A stretch of 64,000 nucleotides of DNA from VRUE01 sp963704545. GTDB taxonomy: Bacteria > Actinomycetota > Thermoleophilia > Solirubrobacterales > 70-9. A model generated the notes under the pieces. It was not told the DNA's origin. It made no database searches and saw only the letters and a list, made by a program, of their open reading frames with translations. The stretch is from contig OY969915.1 of the NCBI GenBank assembly GCA_963704545.1, forward strand, positions 186,001 to 250,000. Direction: 5' to 3'. Made by a program: the position numbers and the translations under genes. Shown here in pieces: positions 8,124 through 16,434 of this stretch (its first letter is position 1; each line of letters opens with the position of its first letter).

Positions 8124-8939
8124 ATGCCACTGCGATGCGTCTACACCGACCTCGACGGCACCCTGCTCGGCAAGGGCTCCTCGCTCTTCCGCGACGCCGA
8201 TGGCGCCTTCTCGCTGGCCCAGTCGCGCGGCCTGGAGGCCTGTCACCGGGCCGGGGTCGAGGTCGTGATCATGTCCGGCCGCCGTGAGCCGCAGGTGCAC
8301 GAGTGCGCCCGCCTGATGGGCCAGACCTCCTACATCTACGAGGCCGGCTGCGCCTTCGCGATCGACGGCGAGACGACGCTGATGACGGGCGACCTCGTCC
8401 CCGACGAGGACGGCACCGTCTACGAGAAGATCGAGCAGCGCGGCATCCCCAAGATGCTTTTCGAGCGCTACGAGGGACGGCTCGAGTACCACGCCCCCTG
8501 GCACACCGGCCGCATCCTCTCCCACCTCTTTCGCGGCAAGGTCGACGTCGCGGAGGCCAACCGGGTGCTCGAGGCCGAGGGCCACGACGACCTGCGCCTG
8601 CTCGACAACGGCGCGATCGGCCGCGAGATGCCGGCGGTCGACGGCCCCACTCACGCCTACCACCTGGTCCCGAAGCTGGTCAGCAAGGCCGGCGCCGTGG
8701 CCGCCCACGCCCGCGCCCGCGGCTACGACCCGGCCGAGTGCATCGCCGTTGGCGACTCGGTCGAGGACCTCGAGGTCGCCGCCGCGGTCGGCCGCTTCTT
8801 CGTCGTCGCCAACGGGCCCGAGCGCGACCCGGGCCTGCGCGCCGCGATGCCCGCCTGGGACAACGTCACCGTCACCGAGGGCGCGATGGGCGACGGCTTC
8901 TACGAGGCCGTCGTCGCGACCCTGGTCGAGCGGCGCTGA
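8124..8939 (+). CDS. HAD-superfamily phosphatase (Cof/MPGP-like)
   Basis: A 271-residue protein. Motif I is YTDLDGTLL at the N-terminus (catalytic Asp pair), motif II is VVIMSGRR, and motif III/IV is the late Lys (LVSKAGAV) with AVGDSVEDLEVA. The large cap between motifs II and III is of C2 type, as in Cof and mannosyl-3-phosphoglycerate phosphatases, which act on sugar phosphates. Substrate cannot be told. Start ATG 8124; the frame is open further upstream only through palindrome P2. It stands alone between the palindrome and a convergent glycosyltransferase gene. Confidence 0.85.
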   Translation: MPLRCVYTDLDGTLLGKGSSLFRDADGAFSLAQSRGLEACHRAGVEVVIMSGRREPQVHECARLMGQTSYIYEAGCAFAIDGETTLMTGDLVPDEDGTVYEKIEQRGIPKMLFERYEGRLEYHAPWHTGRILSHLFRGKVDVAEANRVLEAEGHDDLRLLDNGAIGREMPAVDGPTHAYHLVPKLVSKAGAVAAHARARGYDPAECIAVGDSVEDLEVAAAVGRFFVVANGPERDPGLRAAMPAWDNVTVTEGAMGDGFYEAVVATLVERR

Positions 8940-8950
8940 GCCGGCCGCTT

Positions 8951-9868
8951 CTACGGATCCAGGCCGCGCACGCGACGCGCCGCCCGAACGTAGGCACCCT
9001 TGCCGTCCTCGGGGCCGACCTGTGGGGCGAAGCGGTTCGGGTCGCTGCGCGGGCGCCTCGCGCGGCTCGCCACCGCGCGGGCCAGCTCTCGCAGCTGAAA
9101 GGCCGCCTCGCTCTCCATCCTCCGCGCCAGCTCCGCCTGCTCCTCAGAGCGCCGCTCGACGTAGGAATTGCGCCGCATCGCCGAAGGCAGCTTGAAAGCC
9201 GTGAGCGCCCACGAGCAGGCAAACGAGGCGCCGGCGCCGAGCGCCCGCTCGAGCAGCTCCGTGTCCGGCGGTTGCTCGATCTCGCGGTAGTCGCGCCAGC
9301 CACCGACGCCCTTGACCAGATCGCGCCGGTGCAGGAGCGAGCTGGGCGGCAGATGCCCGCCGTCGTAGCCGTGCGGCTTGAAGCCGGAGATGTTGCGCAT
9401 GTCGCTGCCGGGCGGGCCAATCACCTCGGAGAGGGAGAAGGCGACGTCCGCTCCCGCGGTCGCCTGCGTGGCCACCAGACGCGTCAGGTGATCGGGAGTC
9501 CAGAGGTCGTCGTGACCGAGGTAGGCGACGAGCTCGCCGCGCGCCATCGCGATGCCGTCGTTGTTGGGAAGCGACTGGCTGCCGGCGTTCACCTCACGGT
9601 TGTGCCAGCGGATTCGCGCATCGGCGAAGGAGGCCACGACCGCCTCGGAATCGTCGGTACAGCAGTCCCCGACCACGATCAGCTCCCAGCGCGGATAGCT
9701 CTGAGCGCGAACCGAGCGAATCGCCCAGCGTAGAACCTCTGACCAGTTGTAGGTGGCGATGACGACGCTGACGAGGGGCGGATCGCCGACCGCCGGCGGC
9801 CGGCGCAGAGCGTTGGACGCCGCCCTCGCGATGCCGCTGCCGCGGCGCCAGGCCGCCGCGGCGCTCAC
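8951..9868 (-). CDS. Family 2 glycosyltransferase
   Basis: A 305-residue GT-A fold protein: VSVVIATYNWSEVLRWAIRSV, then CCTDDSE, NNDGIAMARGELVAYLGHDDLW (DxD-like metal site HDD) and a downstream ED-like region (REIEQPPDTELLERA). GT2 enzymes transfer sugars from nucleotide-sugars to cell-surface glycans or small molecules. It starts at GTG 9868, 6 nt after the stop of a cupin (RmlC-like) gene, so the two form an operon for sugar decoration. There is no membrane segment, hence probably cytosolic. Acceptor unknown. Confidence 0.8.
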   Translation of the reverse strand: MSAAAAWRRGSGIARAASNALRRPPAVGDPPLVSVVIATYNWSEVLRWAIRSVRAQSYPRWELIVVGDCCTDDSEAVVASFADARIRWHNREVNAGSQSLPNNDGIAMARGELVAYLGHDDLWTPDHLTRLVATQATAGADVAFSLSEVIGPPGSDMRNISGFKPHGYDGGHLPPSSLLHRRDLVKGVGGWRDYREIEQPPDTELLERALGAGASFACSWALTAFKLPSAMRRNSYVERRSEEQAELARRMESEAAFQLRELARAVASRARRPRSDPNRFAPQVGPEDGKGAYVRAARRVRGLDP

Positions 9869-9874
9869 CGGGGC

Positions 9875-10471
9875 TCAGCGCTCGAAGCGATACGGAATTC
9901 GATCGGTGTCGATCGGCAGCCGCGTCTTGTCAGGGTTCTCATAGTCATAAGGGGCCGTGGGGAAATTGACCATCCGGGAATCCTCCGCGCCGACGTTCTG
10001 GACCGCGTGCCAGACCCCGCGCGGAATCCGCAGCAGGCTGCGGTGATGCTCGTCGAAGAAGAGCTCGCTGAGCTTGCCCCGCGTCGGTGAGTCGGCCCGA
10101 TCGTCGAAGAGCACCCAGCGGACCGCCCCCGCCGCCAGGAACAGGCGGTCGTCGTAGGTCTCGTGCAGGATCCAGCCCTTGATCGCGCCGGGACGGATCG
10201 TCACCTCGTAGCAGTAGACCATCGGCTCCTCGGTGAAGCCCCAGCGGGGGTCGTAGGCGACGCAGATCGTTCCCCGATCGTCTGGAATCGTGCGCGCCTC
10301 GCGTATCCGCACGCCGTCGATCGGCTCGCGGTGGGCACCCTCCTGGGTCGCGAGCTGGAAGTCCTTGCGCGGTTCGTCTCCGGGCGCATTGCCGTCGGGC
10401 TCGCGCGTTCTCAGCGGAGGCGCGGCGCCACCCCAATCGAACTTGTCGCCTCTTTCCGATTCTCTCCCCAC
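9875..10471 (-). CDS. dTDP-4-dehydrorhamnose 3,5-epimerase-like cupin protein
   Basis: A 198-residue protein whose C-terminal 150 residues follow the RmlC/WxcM cupin pattern (KGWILHETYDDRLFLAAGAVRWVLFDDR, then LLRIPRGVWHAVQNVG and the ending VNFPTAPYDYENPDKTRLP). RmlC epimerises dTDP-4-keto sugars; related members act as isomerases or lipopolysaccharide-modifying proteins. The ending closely resembles RmlC-family proteins that set the sugar for a following glycosyltransferase, here the next gene. The GTG start at 10471 is uncertain because the first 40 residues look unstructured. No rmlA, B or D is nearby. Confidence 0.7.
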   Translation of the reverse strand: MGRESERGDKFDWGGAAPPLRTREPDGNAPGDEPRKDFQLATQEGAHREPIDGVRIREARTIPDDRGTICVAYDPRWGFTEEPMVYCYEVTIRPGAIKGWILHETYDDRLFLAAGAVRWVLFDDRADSPTRGKLSELFFDEHHRSLLRIPRGVWHAVQNVGAEDSRMVNFPTAPYDYENPDKTRLPIDTDRIPYRFER

Positions 10472-10576
10472 CCCCGCAAGCCTAGCCAGCGCACCATCCA
10501 GAGGCCCACGGCAGCGGGCAATCGGCGCCGTCTAGTATCGAGTCCGCACCGAATTCAACCTTGGAAGGAGCGCCTT

Positions 10577-11290
10577 TTGTCGCAGGACACCGCGACAGTT
10601 GCCGAGCAGGAGTACCTGGAGATCATGTTCTGGCTGGAGGAGGCCGGGCTGCCGATGACGGGCGCCAACATCGCCCGCGCGATGCAGCTCTCGCCCCCCA
10701 CGGTGCACGAGATGATCGGCCGGCTCATCGGCGACGGCTACGTCGAGCGCAAGCCCGACAAGTCACTCGAATTCACCGCGTCCGGGCGCGAGCACGCCAG
10801 CCACATCGTCCGCCGCCACCGCATGATCGAGCGCTTCCTCACCGACGTGCTCGGCATCCCCTGGGACGAGGTGCACGAGGAGGCGGAGCGGATCGAGCAC
10901 GCGATGTCGCCGGTGCTGGAGGAGCGGATGCGGGCCGCGATCGGCGACGCGACCACCTGCCCGCACGGGCACCCGATCGTCGAGGGGGCGCGCGAGCAGG
11001 GCTCGCTGCTCGCCGACGTCGAGCCCGGCGCCAAGGTGACCGTGCTGCGCTTCGAGAACGAGGCCGAGGAGCTGCTGCACTACCTCAAGGACGCCGGCCT
11101 GGACCCCGGGCTGGAAGGAACGGTCGAGAGCTCCGGCGAGGAGGGCGTGACGATCGCCTCCGCCGACGGCCGCCACCAGGTGTCCCGCAGCGTCGCCGAG
11201 ACCGTCTCAGTTCGCGCCGACCCGGCACCGCCGCCACGGGCGACGATCCCGGAGCAGCTTGTGCTGTCTTCAGATCGCTACGGCCGCTAG
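10577..11290 (+). CDS. DtxR/MntR-family metal-dependent transcriptional regulator
   Basis: A 237-residue protein: N-terminal winged helix (EYLEIMFWLEEAG, ANIARAMQLSPPTVHEMIGRL), a dimerisation/metal domain with HRMIERFL...HEEAERIEHAMS and CPHGHPI, and a C-terminal FeoA/SH3-like domain. These are the features of DtxR/IdeR/MntR repressors, which sense Fe2+ or Mn2+ and repress metal uptake. The start is TTG 10577 with a strong AAGGAG 7 nt upstream. It meets the aminotransferase gene tail to tail with overlapping stops at 11287-11290. The metal specificity cannot be told. Confidence 0.85.
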   Translation: MSQDTATVAEQEYLEIMFWLEEAGLPMTGANIARAMQLSPPTVHEMIGRLIGDGYVERKPDKSLEFTASGREHASHIVRRHRMIERFLTDVLGIPWDEVHEEAERIEHAMSPVLEERMRAAIGDATTCPHGHPIVEGAREQGSLLADVEPGAKVTVLRFENEAEELLHYLKDAGLDPGLEGTVESSGEEGVTIASADGRHQVSRSVAETVSVRADPAPPPRATIPEQLVLSSDRYGR

Positions 11291-12390
11291 GCCGGCGAGC
11301 CGGCGCGGATTCGCTCCAGCGCCCGAGCGATGCGGCCGACCCCCTCGGGGATGCGCTCAGGCGGCACGCTGGCGAAGGAGAGGCGGAGGCTGTTGGTGCC
11401 CCCGTCGATCATGAAGTCGGGGCCGGAGACGAAGGCGACCCCCTCGCTCTTGGCCTCGGAGAGCAGCGCCGTCGTGTCTGTGCCCGCGGCGAGGTCGAGC
11501 CAGAGGAAGTAGCCGCCGCCGGGAACGACGAATTCGGCCTCGGGGATCTGCTCACGCAGCGCCTCGACGAGAGCGTCGCGACGGGCGCGCAGCGCGTCTT
11601 TGACGAAGTCGATGTTGCGGTCGAGCCCGCCGGAGCGGCAGAGCTCGAGCACGACCGCCTCGGCCAGCATGTTGGGTGAGATGTAGGTCTCGTTGGCCCG
11701 CTTCGCCAGCTTGGCGATCTCGGCTCCAGGCCCGGCGAGGTAGCCGACCCGTACGCCGGGGCTGACCGTCTTCGAGAAGGAGGAGGCGTGGACCACGCGG
11801 TCGGCCTTGTCGATCGAGAGCATCGTCTCCAGCGCCTCGCCCTCGAAGGGCAGCTCGCGGTAAGGGTCGTCCTCGAAGATCCAGAAGCCGTGCTCGGCGG
11901 CCAGCTCGACCAGCCGCACCCGCTTCGCGGCCGAGAGCGTGCAGCCGGCGGGGTTGTGGAAGTTGGGGATGACGTGGGCGAGCTTGATCGGCCCGTCGGC
12001 GAGCGCCGCTTCCAGCGCCGCGACGTCCAGCCCGTCGGCCTCCAGTGCGACCGGCACCAGCTCGACCCCGAGCCGCTGCAGCATCAGCAGCGTGCGGTCG
12101 TAGGTGGGCTGCTCGACCACGACCCGGTCGCCGGGCTCCAGCAGGTGCTCGAAGAGCATCCACCCCGCCTCCAGCGACCCGTTGGCGACCATCACCTGGC
12201 CAGCATCGAGATCCCCGTGGCGCTCCGCGATCCACTCGCAGAGCCCCGGATGCCCGATCCCGGTCCCGTATGAGAGCGCCTTTTCCCAGTCCTCGGCAAG
12301 CGCAACCGCCGCCGCATCCCGCACCGCATCCCGCGGCAGGATGTCGGCGCTGGGCGCCCCGCGTGCAAAGGAAATCGTGTCGCCAGCCAT
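11287..12390 (-). CDS. PLP-dependent class I/II aminotransferase (2-aminoadipate/aromatic type)
   Basis: About 367 residues starting MAGDTISFARGAP. It has the fold type I landmarks: VIPNFHNPAGCTLS, IFEDDPYRELPF (Asp and Tyr binding PLP), ASSFSKTVSPGVRVGYL (Schiff-base Lys in SFSKT) and the late Arg in NSLRLSFA. This pattern matches the LysN/ARO8/YdcR-core aminotransferases that use 2-oxoglutarate with aminoadipate, branched or aromatic amino acids. It lacks the N-terminal GntR domain of MocR proteins. The ATG at 12390 is preferred over upstream codons whose residues look non-coding. Substrate uncertain. Confidence 0.85.
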   Translation of the reverse strand: MAGDTISFARGAPSADILPRDAVRDAAAVALAEDWEKALSYGTGIGHPGLCEWIAERHGDLDAGQVMVANGSLEAGWMLFEHLLEPGDRVVVEQPTYDRTLLMLQRLGVELVPVALEADGLDVAALEAALADGPIKLAHVIPNFHNPAGCTLSAAKRVRLVELAAEHGFWIFEDDPYRELPFEGEALETMLSIDKADRVVHASSFSKTVSPGVRVGYLAGPGAEIAKLAKRANETYISPNMLAEAVVLELCRSGGLDRNIDFVKDALRARRDALVEALREQIPEAEFVVPGGGYFLWLDLAAGTDTTALLSEAKSEGVAFVSGPDFMIDGGTNSLRLSFASVPPERIPEGVGRIARALERIRAGSPA

Positions 12391-12478
12391 CGTCCCCGAC
12401 CCTAGCAACGCGCCAGCCCCGCCGATTTCTTGCCTCCAGAGGGGAGAACTCAAGGCGTGTCTGAGCTTAAGGGTGCAT

Positions 12479-13426
12479 ATGACCCCGGAAACTCAGACAC
12501 TGCAGCGGAGGGGAAAGAAACGGGAGCGTGAGCGGGAACTGGCCCGACTTGCCACCCGGCAGCATGGGGTCATCTCGCGGAATCAGCTGCTTGCGCTCGG
12601 TTTTGGGAATGAGGCCATCAAGTTGCGACTTGATTCGATGAGGCTCCACGCACTCCACCGCGGGGTCTTCGCGCTTGGGCACCCGCGCGTTGCCGAGGCT
12701 GGGCGACGCTGGGCAGCCGTCCTCGCATACGGAGAAGGAGCGCTGTTGAGTCATCGCAGCGCGGCGGCACTTTGGGGATTGGCCCGCCAGCGTTCCCCGC
12801 TGATCGACGTCACCGCTGCGACGGGACGCCAGGGGATCCACCGCCGCGAGGGAATCTTCATCCATCGCGGACACCTTCACCCGGAGGATCGCGCTGTGCG
12901 GGGCGACCTGCCAGTCACGACGGTTGCTCGCACGCTGTTCGACCTGGCTGAATTCACGAGCCTGAAGCGTTTGGAATCGGCATGGGAGGAGGCAGACCGC
13001 CTGAGCCTTCTGCAACTGACGGCGGTCGAGGAAGTCTGCGAGCGCGGCTACGGCCGCAGAGCCCTGAAACCGATTCGCCGCCTGCTGGCGGAAGCACGCG
13101 CGGCGACGATCACCTGCTCGCCGCTCGAGGACGACTTCGCGGCCTTCTGTCGCGACCACAACCTGCCGACCCCGTCCTTCAACACGACCGTACTCGGCTA
13201 CGAGGTCGACGCCCTCTGGCCCCGCGAGCGCCTCGCCGCGGAGCTCGACAGCTGGGAATTCCACCGCCACCGCGCCGCCTTCGAGCGCGACCGAGCCCGC
13301 GACACCACCCTCCAGGCAGCCGGCTACAGAACCATCCGCATAACCCACCGCCGCCTGCACCAACAAGCTCACGCCCTGGCGAAAGACCTCCGGGCCCTGC
13401 TCACCGTCCGTACTGCCCCGTCCTGA
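12479..13426 (+). CDS. AbiEi-type winged-helix protein with DUF559-like nuclease-fold C-terminus
   Basis: A 315-residue protein. The N-terminal half (LARLATRQHGVISRNQLLALG, then LHRGVFALGHP, LLSHRSAAALWGL) is the AbiEi antitoxin-like winged helix seen in many actinobacterial proteins. The C-terminal half (GYEVDALWPRERLAAELDSWEFHRHRAAFERDRARD, then AGYRTIRITHRRL) resembles the DUF559/VSR nuclease fold, with candidate acidic residues VD and ELD. No AbiEii toxin neighbour is present, so it is an orphan. AAGGG lies 6 nt before ATG 12479. Its role (defence, repair or regulation) is unknown. Confidence 0.7.
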   Translation: MTPETQTLQRRGKKRERERELARLATRQHGVISRNQLLALGFGNEAIKLRLDSMRLHALHRGVFALGHPRVAEAGRRWAAVLAYGEGALLSHRSAAALWGLARQRSPLIDVTAATGRQGIHRREGIFIHRGHLHPEDRAVRGDLPVTTVARTLFDLAEFTSLKRLESAWEEADRLSLLQLTAVEEVCERGYGRRALKPIRRLLAEARAATITCSPLEDDFAAFCRDHNLPTPSFNTTVLGYEVDALWPRERLAAELDSWEFHRHRAAFERDRARDTTLQAAGYRTIRITHRRLHQQAHALAKDLRALLTVRTAPS

Positions 13427-13438
13427 ACCGACGCCTCT

Positions 13439-13532
13439 GCCGGGGGGTGGCGGAGTAGGGGGAACCGCCCCCGAGGACGCTTTAGCGACCGCAGGGGGTG
13501 GTGGGTCCCCTACTGCGACAGGACCCGCCGGC
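13439..13532. repeat. Palindromic element, family P1, copy a
   Basis: About 94 bp with complementary ends (13439-13448 and 13523-13532) and the family core GAGGACGCTTTAGCGACCG. It lies between two convergent genes. The same core recurs at 18220-18311 (inverted) and 61849-61940. Confidence 0.9.
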
Positions 13533-13546
13533 CCAACGACTCTGGC

Positions 13547-14422
13547 TCAGGAACCCCGCAGCACTTCGACGGCGATCTTCGCCGTCTCGGTCGGGCTTTC
13601 GCCGACCCGCACGCCCTTCGCTTCAAGCGCGTCCTTCTTCGCCTGGGCGGTACCCGAGGAGCCGGAGATGATCGCGCCGGCGTGGCCCATCTGCTTGCCG
13701 GGCGGGGCGGTGAAGCCGGCGATGTAGGCGACGACCGGCTTGGAGATCTCGGCGGCGATGAACTCGGCCGCCCGCTCCTCGGCGTCGCCCCCGATCTCGC
13801 CGACCATCACGATCAGCTCGGTCTCGGGGTCGGCCTCGTACAGCGTCAGGATGTCGATGAAGTCCGAGCCGATGATCGGGTCGCCGCCGATGCCGACGAT
13901 CGAGGAGTTGCCCTCGCCCGCCTGCTTCAGCTCGTTGCCGATCTGGTAGGTCAGCGTGCCCGACTTGGAGACGACGCCGATCTTCCCCGGGTCGAAGAAC
14001 TGGGCCGGGATGATGCCGACGTTGGCCTTGCCGGGGGAGAGCACGCCGGGGCAGTTGGGCCCGATCAGCCGCACCCCCGCCTCCTTCGCCTTCCAGTAGG
14101 TCTTCAGCATGTCGAGGACCGGGATCCCCTCGGTGATCGCGATCACCGTGTCGACGCCGGACTCGATCGCCTCGTCGATCGCCGGGGCGGCGAAGCGCGC
14201 CGGCACGAAGATCATCGAGGTGTTGGCACGCCGCTCCTCGACGGCGTCCTTGATCGAATCGAAGATCGGCACACCCTCGACGTCCTGCCCGGCCTTGCCC
14301 GGAGTGACCCCGGCGACGAGGTCGGTGCCGTAGGCACGGTTGCGGAGGCCGTGGAAGGAACCCTCGCGCCCGGTCAGCCCGGAGACGACAAGCTTGGTCT
14401 CGCTGCCGACGATGATGCTCAT
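13547..14422 (-). CDS. sucD: Succinyl-CoA synthetase alpha subunit
   Basis: A 291-residue protein of the normal SucD length. The N-terminal CoA-binding Rossmann domain (VSGLTGREGSFH, then the GTDLVAGVTPGKAG stretch) is followed by the ligase domain with the active-site His in QMGHAGAIISG. SucCD interconverts succinyl-CoA and succinate with NTP formation in the TCA cycle. The start codon overlaps the sucC stop (ATGA), so the subunits are translated together. Expected to form a cytosolic heteromer with SucC. Confidence 0.96.
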   Translation of the reverse strand: MSIIVGSETKLVVSGLTGREGSFHGLRNRAYGTDLVAGVTPGKAGQDVEGVPIFDSIKDAVEERRANTSMIFVPARFAAPAIDEAIESGVDTVIAITEGIPVLDMLKTYWKAKEAGVRLIGPNCPGVLSPGKANVGIIPAQFFDPGKIGVVSKSGTLTYQIGNELKQAGEGNSSIVGIGGDPIIGSDFIDILTLYEADPETELIVMVGEIGGDAEERAAEFIAAEISKPVVAYIAGFTAPPGKQMGHAGAIISGSSGTAQAKKDALEAKGVRVGESPTETAKIAVEVLRGS

Positions 14423-15579
14423 GCGCCACCCGCCAGCTCGACGACCCGGCGGGCCGCGTCGAGCATCGTCGTCTCCTGGTGCAGGTTGGGAAGGTCGGCC
14501 TCGGCGAGGATCTTCAGGCCCTCCTCGGAGTTGGTGCCGTCGAGGCGCACGACCAGCGGCAGCTTCAGGTCCATCTGCGCGGAGGCCGTGACAATGCCCT
14601 TGGCGATCTCGTCGCAGCGGGTGATGCCGCCGAAGATGTTGAAGAGGATCGCCGTCACCTTCGCATCGGAGGTGATCACGGTCAGCGCGTCGACGATCGC
14701 CTCCGCTTTGGACCCCCCGCCGGCGTCGAGGAAGTTGGCCGGCTTACCGCCCGCCTGGGCAACGACGTCGAGTGTCGACATGCAGAGCCCGGCGCCGTTG
14801 GCGAGGATGCCGACGTTGCCGTCGAGCTTGACGTAGGTGAGGCCCTTCTCCTTCGCCATCGCCTCCTGGGGATCGTCGGCGGTGTCGGCGATCTCGGCCA
14901 GGTCCTGGTGGCGGAAGAGGGCGTTGCCGTCGATCGTCACCTTGGCGTCGAGCGCGACGACCTCGCGGTCGGCGGTGACGATCAGCGGGTTGACCTCGAT
15001 CAGGCTCGCGTCCTCGGAGGCAGCGACCTCGGCCAGCTTCGCCAGGACCTCAGCGGCCTGCTCGCGCACGTCCTCGTCGAGCCCCGCCTCGTCGACGATC
15101 GGCCGCGCCGCCGCCGCGTCGAAGGGGGCGGTTGGGTCAATGTGGCGCTTGACCAGCGCGTCGGGGTCCTCCGCGGCGACCGCCTCGATGTCCATCCCGC
15201 CCTTGGCGGAGACCATCGCCAGCAGCTTCTTTTCGCCGCGGTCGAGGATGACCGAGGCGTAGTACTCCGAGGCGATGTCCGAGCCGCCCTCGATCCAGAC
15301 CTGGTCGACGCGGAACGGGCCCTCGCCGTGCGGCCCGACGATGTCCATGCCGAGGATCGCGTCGGCATAGGTGCGCGCCTCCTCGGCGTCCTTGGCGATC
15401 TTGATCCCGCCGGCCTTGCCGCGCCCGCCGATCAGCACCTGCGCCTTGATCGCGCAGGGGTAGCCGATCCGCTCCGCCGCGGCGACCGCGTCCTCGACGC
15501 TCGCGGCGACCTCGCCACTCGGCACGGCGATGCCGTGCTTGGCGAAAAGCTGCTTGCCCTGATACTCGAGGAGGTCCAT
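14419..15579 (-). CDS. sucC: Succinyl-CoA synthetase beta subunit
   Basis: A 386-residue ATP-grasp protein starting MDLLEYQGKQLFAKHGI, the typical SucC N-terminus. It shows the ATP-grasp segment AIKAQVLIGGRGKAGGIK, the metal site IEVNPL, and the CoA-ligase part with GAGLCMSTLD and the ending LFNIFGGITRCDEIA. It pairs with sucD immediately downstream. The nucleotide (ADP or GDP) cannot be decided from these motifs. It is preceded by about 100 bp of intergenic DNA shared with a divergent HAD gene. Confidence 0.96.
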   Translation of the reverse strand: MDLLEYQGKQLFAKHGIAVPSGEVAASVEDAVAAAERIGYPCAIKAQVLIGGRGKAGGIKIAKDAEEARTYADAILGMDIVGPHGEGPFRVDQVWIEGGSDIASEYYASVILDRGEKKLLAMVSAKGGMDIEAVAAEDPDALVKRHIDPTAPFDAAAARPIVDEAGLDEDVREQAAEVLAKLAEVAASEDASLIEVNPLIVTADREVVALDAKVTIDGNALFRHQDLAEIADTADDPQEAMAKEKGLTYVKLDGNVGILANGAGLCMSTLDVVAQAGGKPANFLDAGGGSKAEAIVDALTVITSDAKVTAILFNIFGGITRCDEIAKGIVTASAQMDLKLPLVVRLDGTNSEEGLKILAEADLPNLHQETTMLDAARRVVELAGGA

Positions 15580-15682
15580 TCGTGGCGGCGCCGCTCGGGC
15601 GCGGGCGGCAGCCTATCCGACCTTCCCTCCAAGGTGCCGCGCCGCCTGCCCGACGGGCGATTGGCATAATGCGCCGCCGCCA

Positions 15683-16366
15683 GTGCCGCTTCCAGCTCTC
15701 AAAACCATCAAATGGGTGACCACCGACTGTTACGGCACCCTGATCGACTGGGAGAAGGGCATCATCGACGCCTGCAGGAAGGAGGCGGAGAAGGACGGCT
15801 TCAGCTTCGAGGAGGAGCCCTTCCTCGCCCGCTTCATGGAAGTCCAGGCCGAAATCATGGCCGGCTCCTACGAGCTCTACGCCGAGGTCCTGCGCCGCGC
15901 GATCGTCAAGGTCGCCGGCGAGCTGGGCTGGGAGATCGAGCCCTCGCGCGCCCAGTTCCTTCCCAACAGCGTCGCCTACTGGCTTCCCTTCCGGGAGGCC
16001 AATGCGGCGATGGACCGGCTCGGCAAGCGCTACGACATCGGCATCGTCTCCAACATCGACGACAAACTGCTCGGCATCTCACGCCGTCACCTTCGGACCG
16101 AACTCGACCTGGTCGTCACCGCCCAGCAGGTGCGCAGCTACAAGCCCGACCCGGTCCACTTCAAAGAGGGGGCCCGGCGGATCGGCGGCAAGAAAGGCTG
16201 GGTCCACATCGGCTGCAACTACACCAACGATGTCGCCCCGCTGCTGAAAATGAAGGTGCCGGTGATCTGGGTCAACCGCCACGGCGAGAAACTCGAGGGC
16301 CGCAAAGCCCCCAGCGCGACGGTGAAGACCTTCCGCGACGCGGTAAAAAAGCTCGGCGCGTCCTGA
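15683..16366 (+). CDS. HAD-superfamily hydrolase (haloacid dehalogenase type II-like)
   Basis: A 227-residue protein. Motif I is VTTDCYGTLIDWEKG (nucleophile Asp, but Cys replaces the usual second position), motif II is IGIVSNIDDKLL, the Lys motif is SYKPDPVHF, and motif IV is HIGCNYTNDVAP. This arrangement is typical of the L-2-haloacid dehalogenase-like branch, most of whose members are phosphatases. The GTG start at 15683 has no clear ribosome site; the protein begins three residues later with the conserved fold. It is divergent from sucC. The substrate is not predictable. Confidence 0.8.
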   Translation: MPLPALKTIKWVTTDCYGTLIDWEKGIIDACRKEAEKDGFSFEEEPFLARFMEVQAEIMAGSYELYAEVLRRAIVKVAGELGWEIEPSRAQFLPNSVAYWLPFREANAAMDRLGKRYDIGIVSNIDDKLLGISRRHLRTELDLVVTAQQVRSYKPDPVHFKEGARRIGGKKGWVHIGCNYTNDVAPLLKMKVPVIWVNRHGEKLEGRKAPSATVKTFRDAVKKLGAS

Positions 16367-16434
16367 GCAACGTCTAGCGTTTCGCAACTTCGGTGGGCGT
16401 CGTTGTTACGACCAGGTAGGTCGGCCGCCGACAA

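Noticed and set aside
12479..13426. AbiE toxin-antitoxin system
   Set aside because: Only the AbiEi-like part is present, with a nuclease-like C-terminus and no AbiEii toxin gene adjacent.
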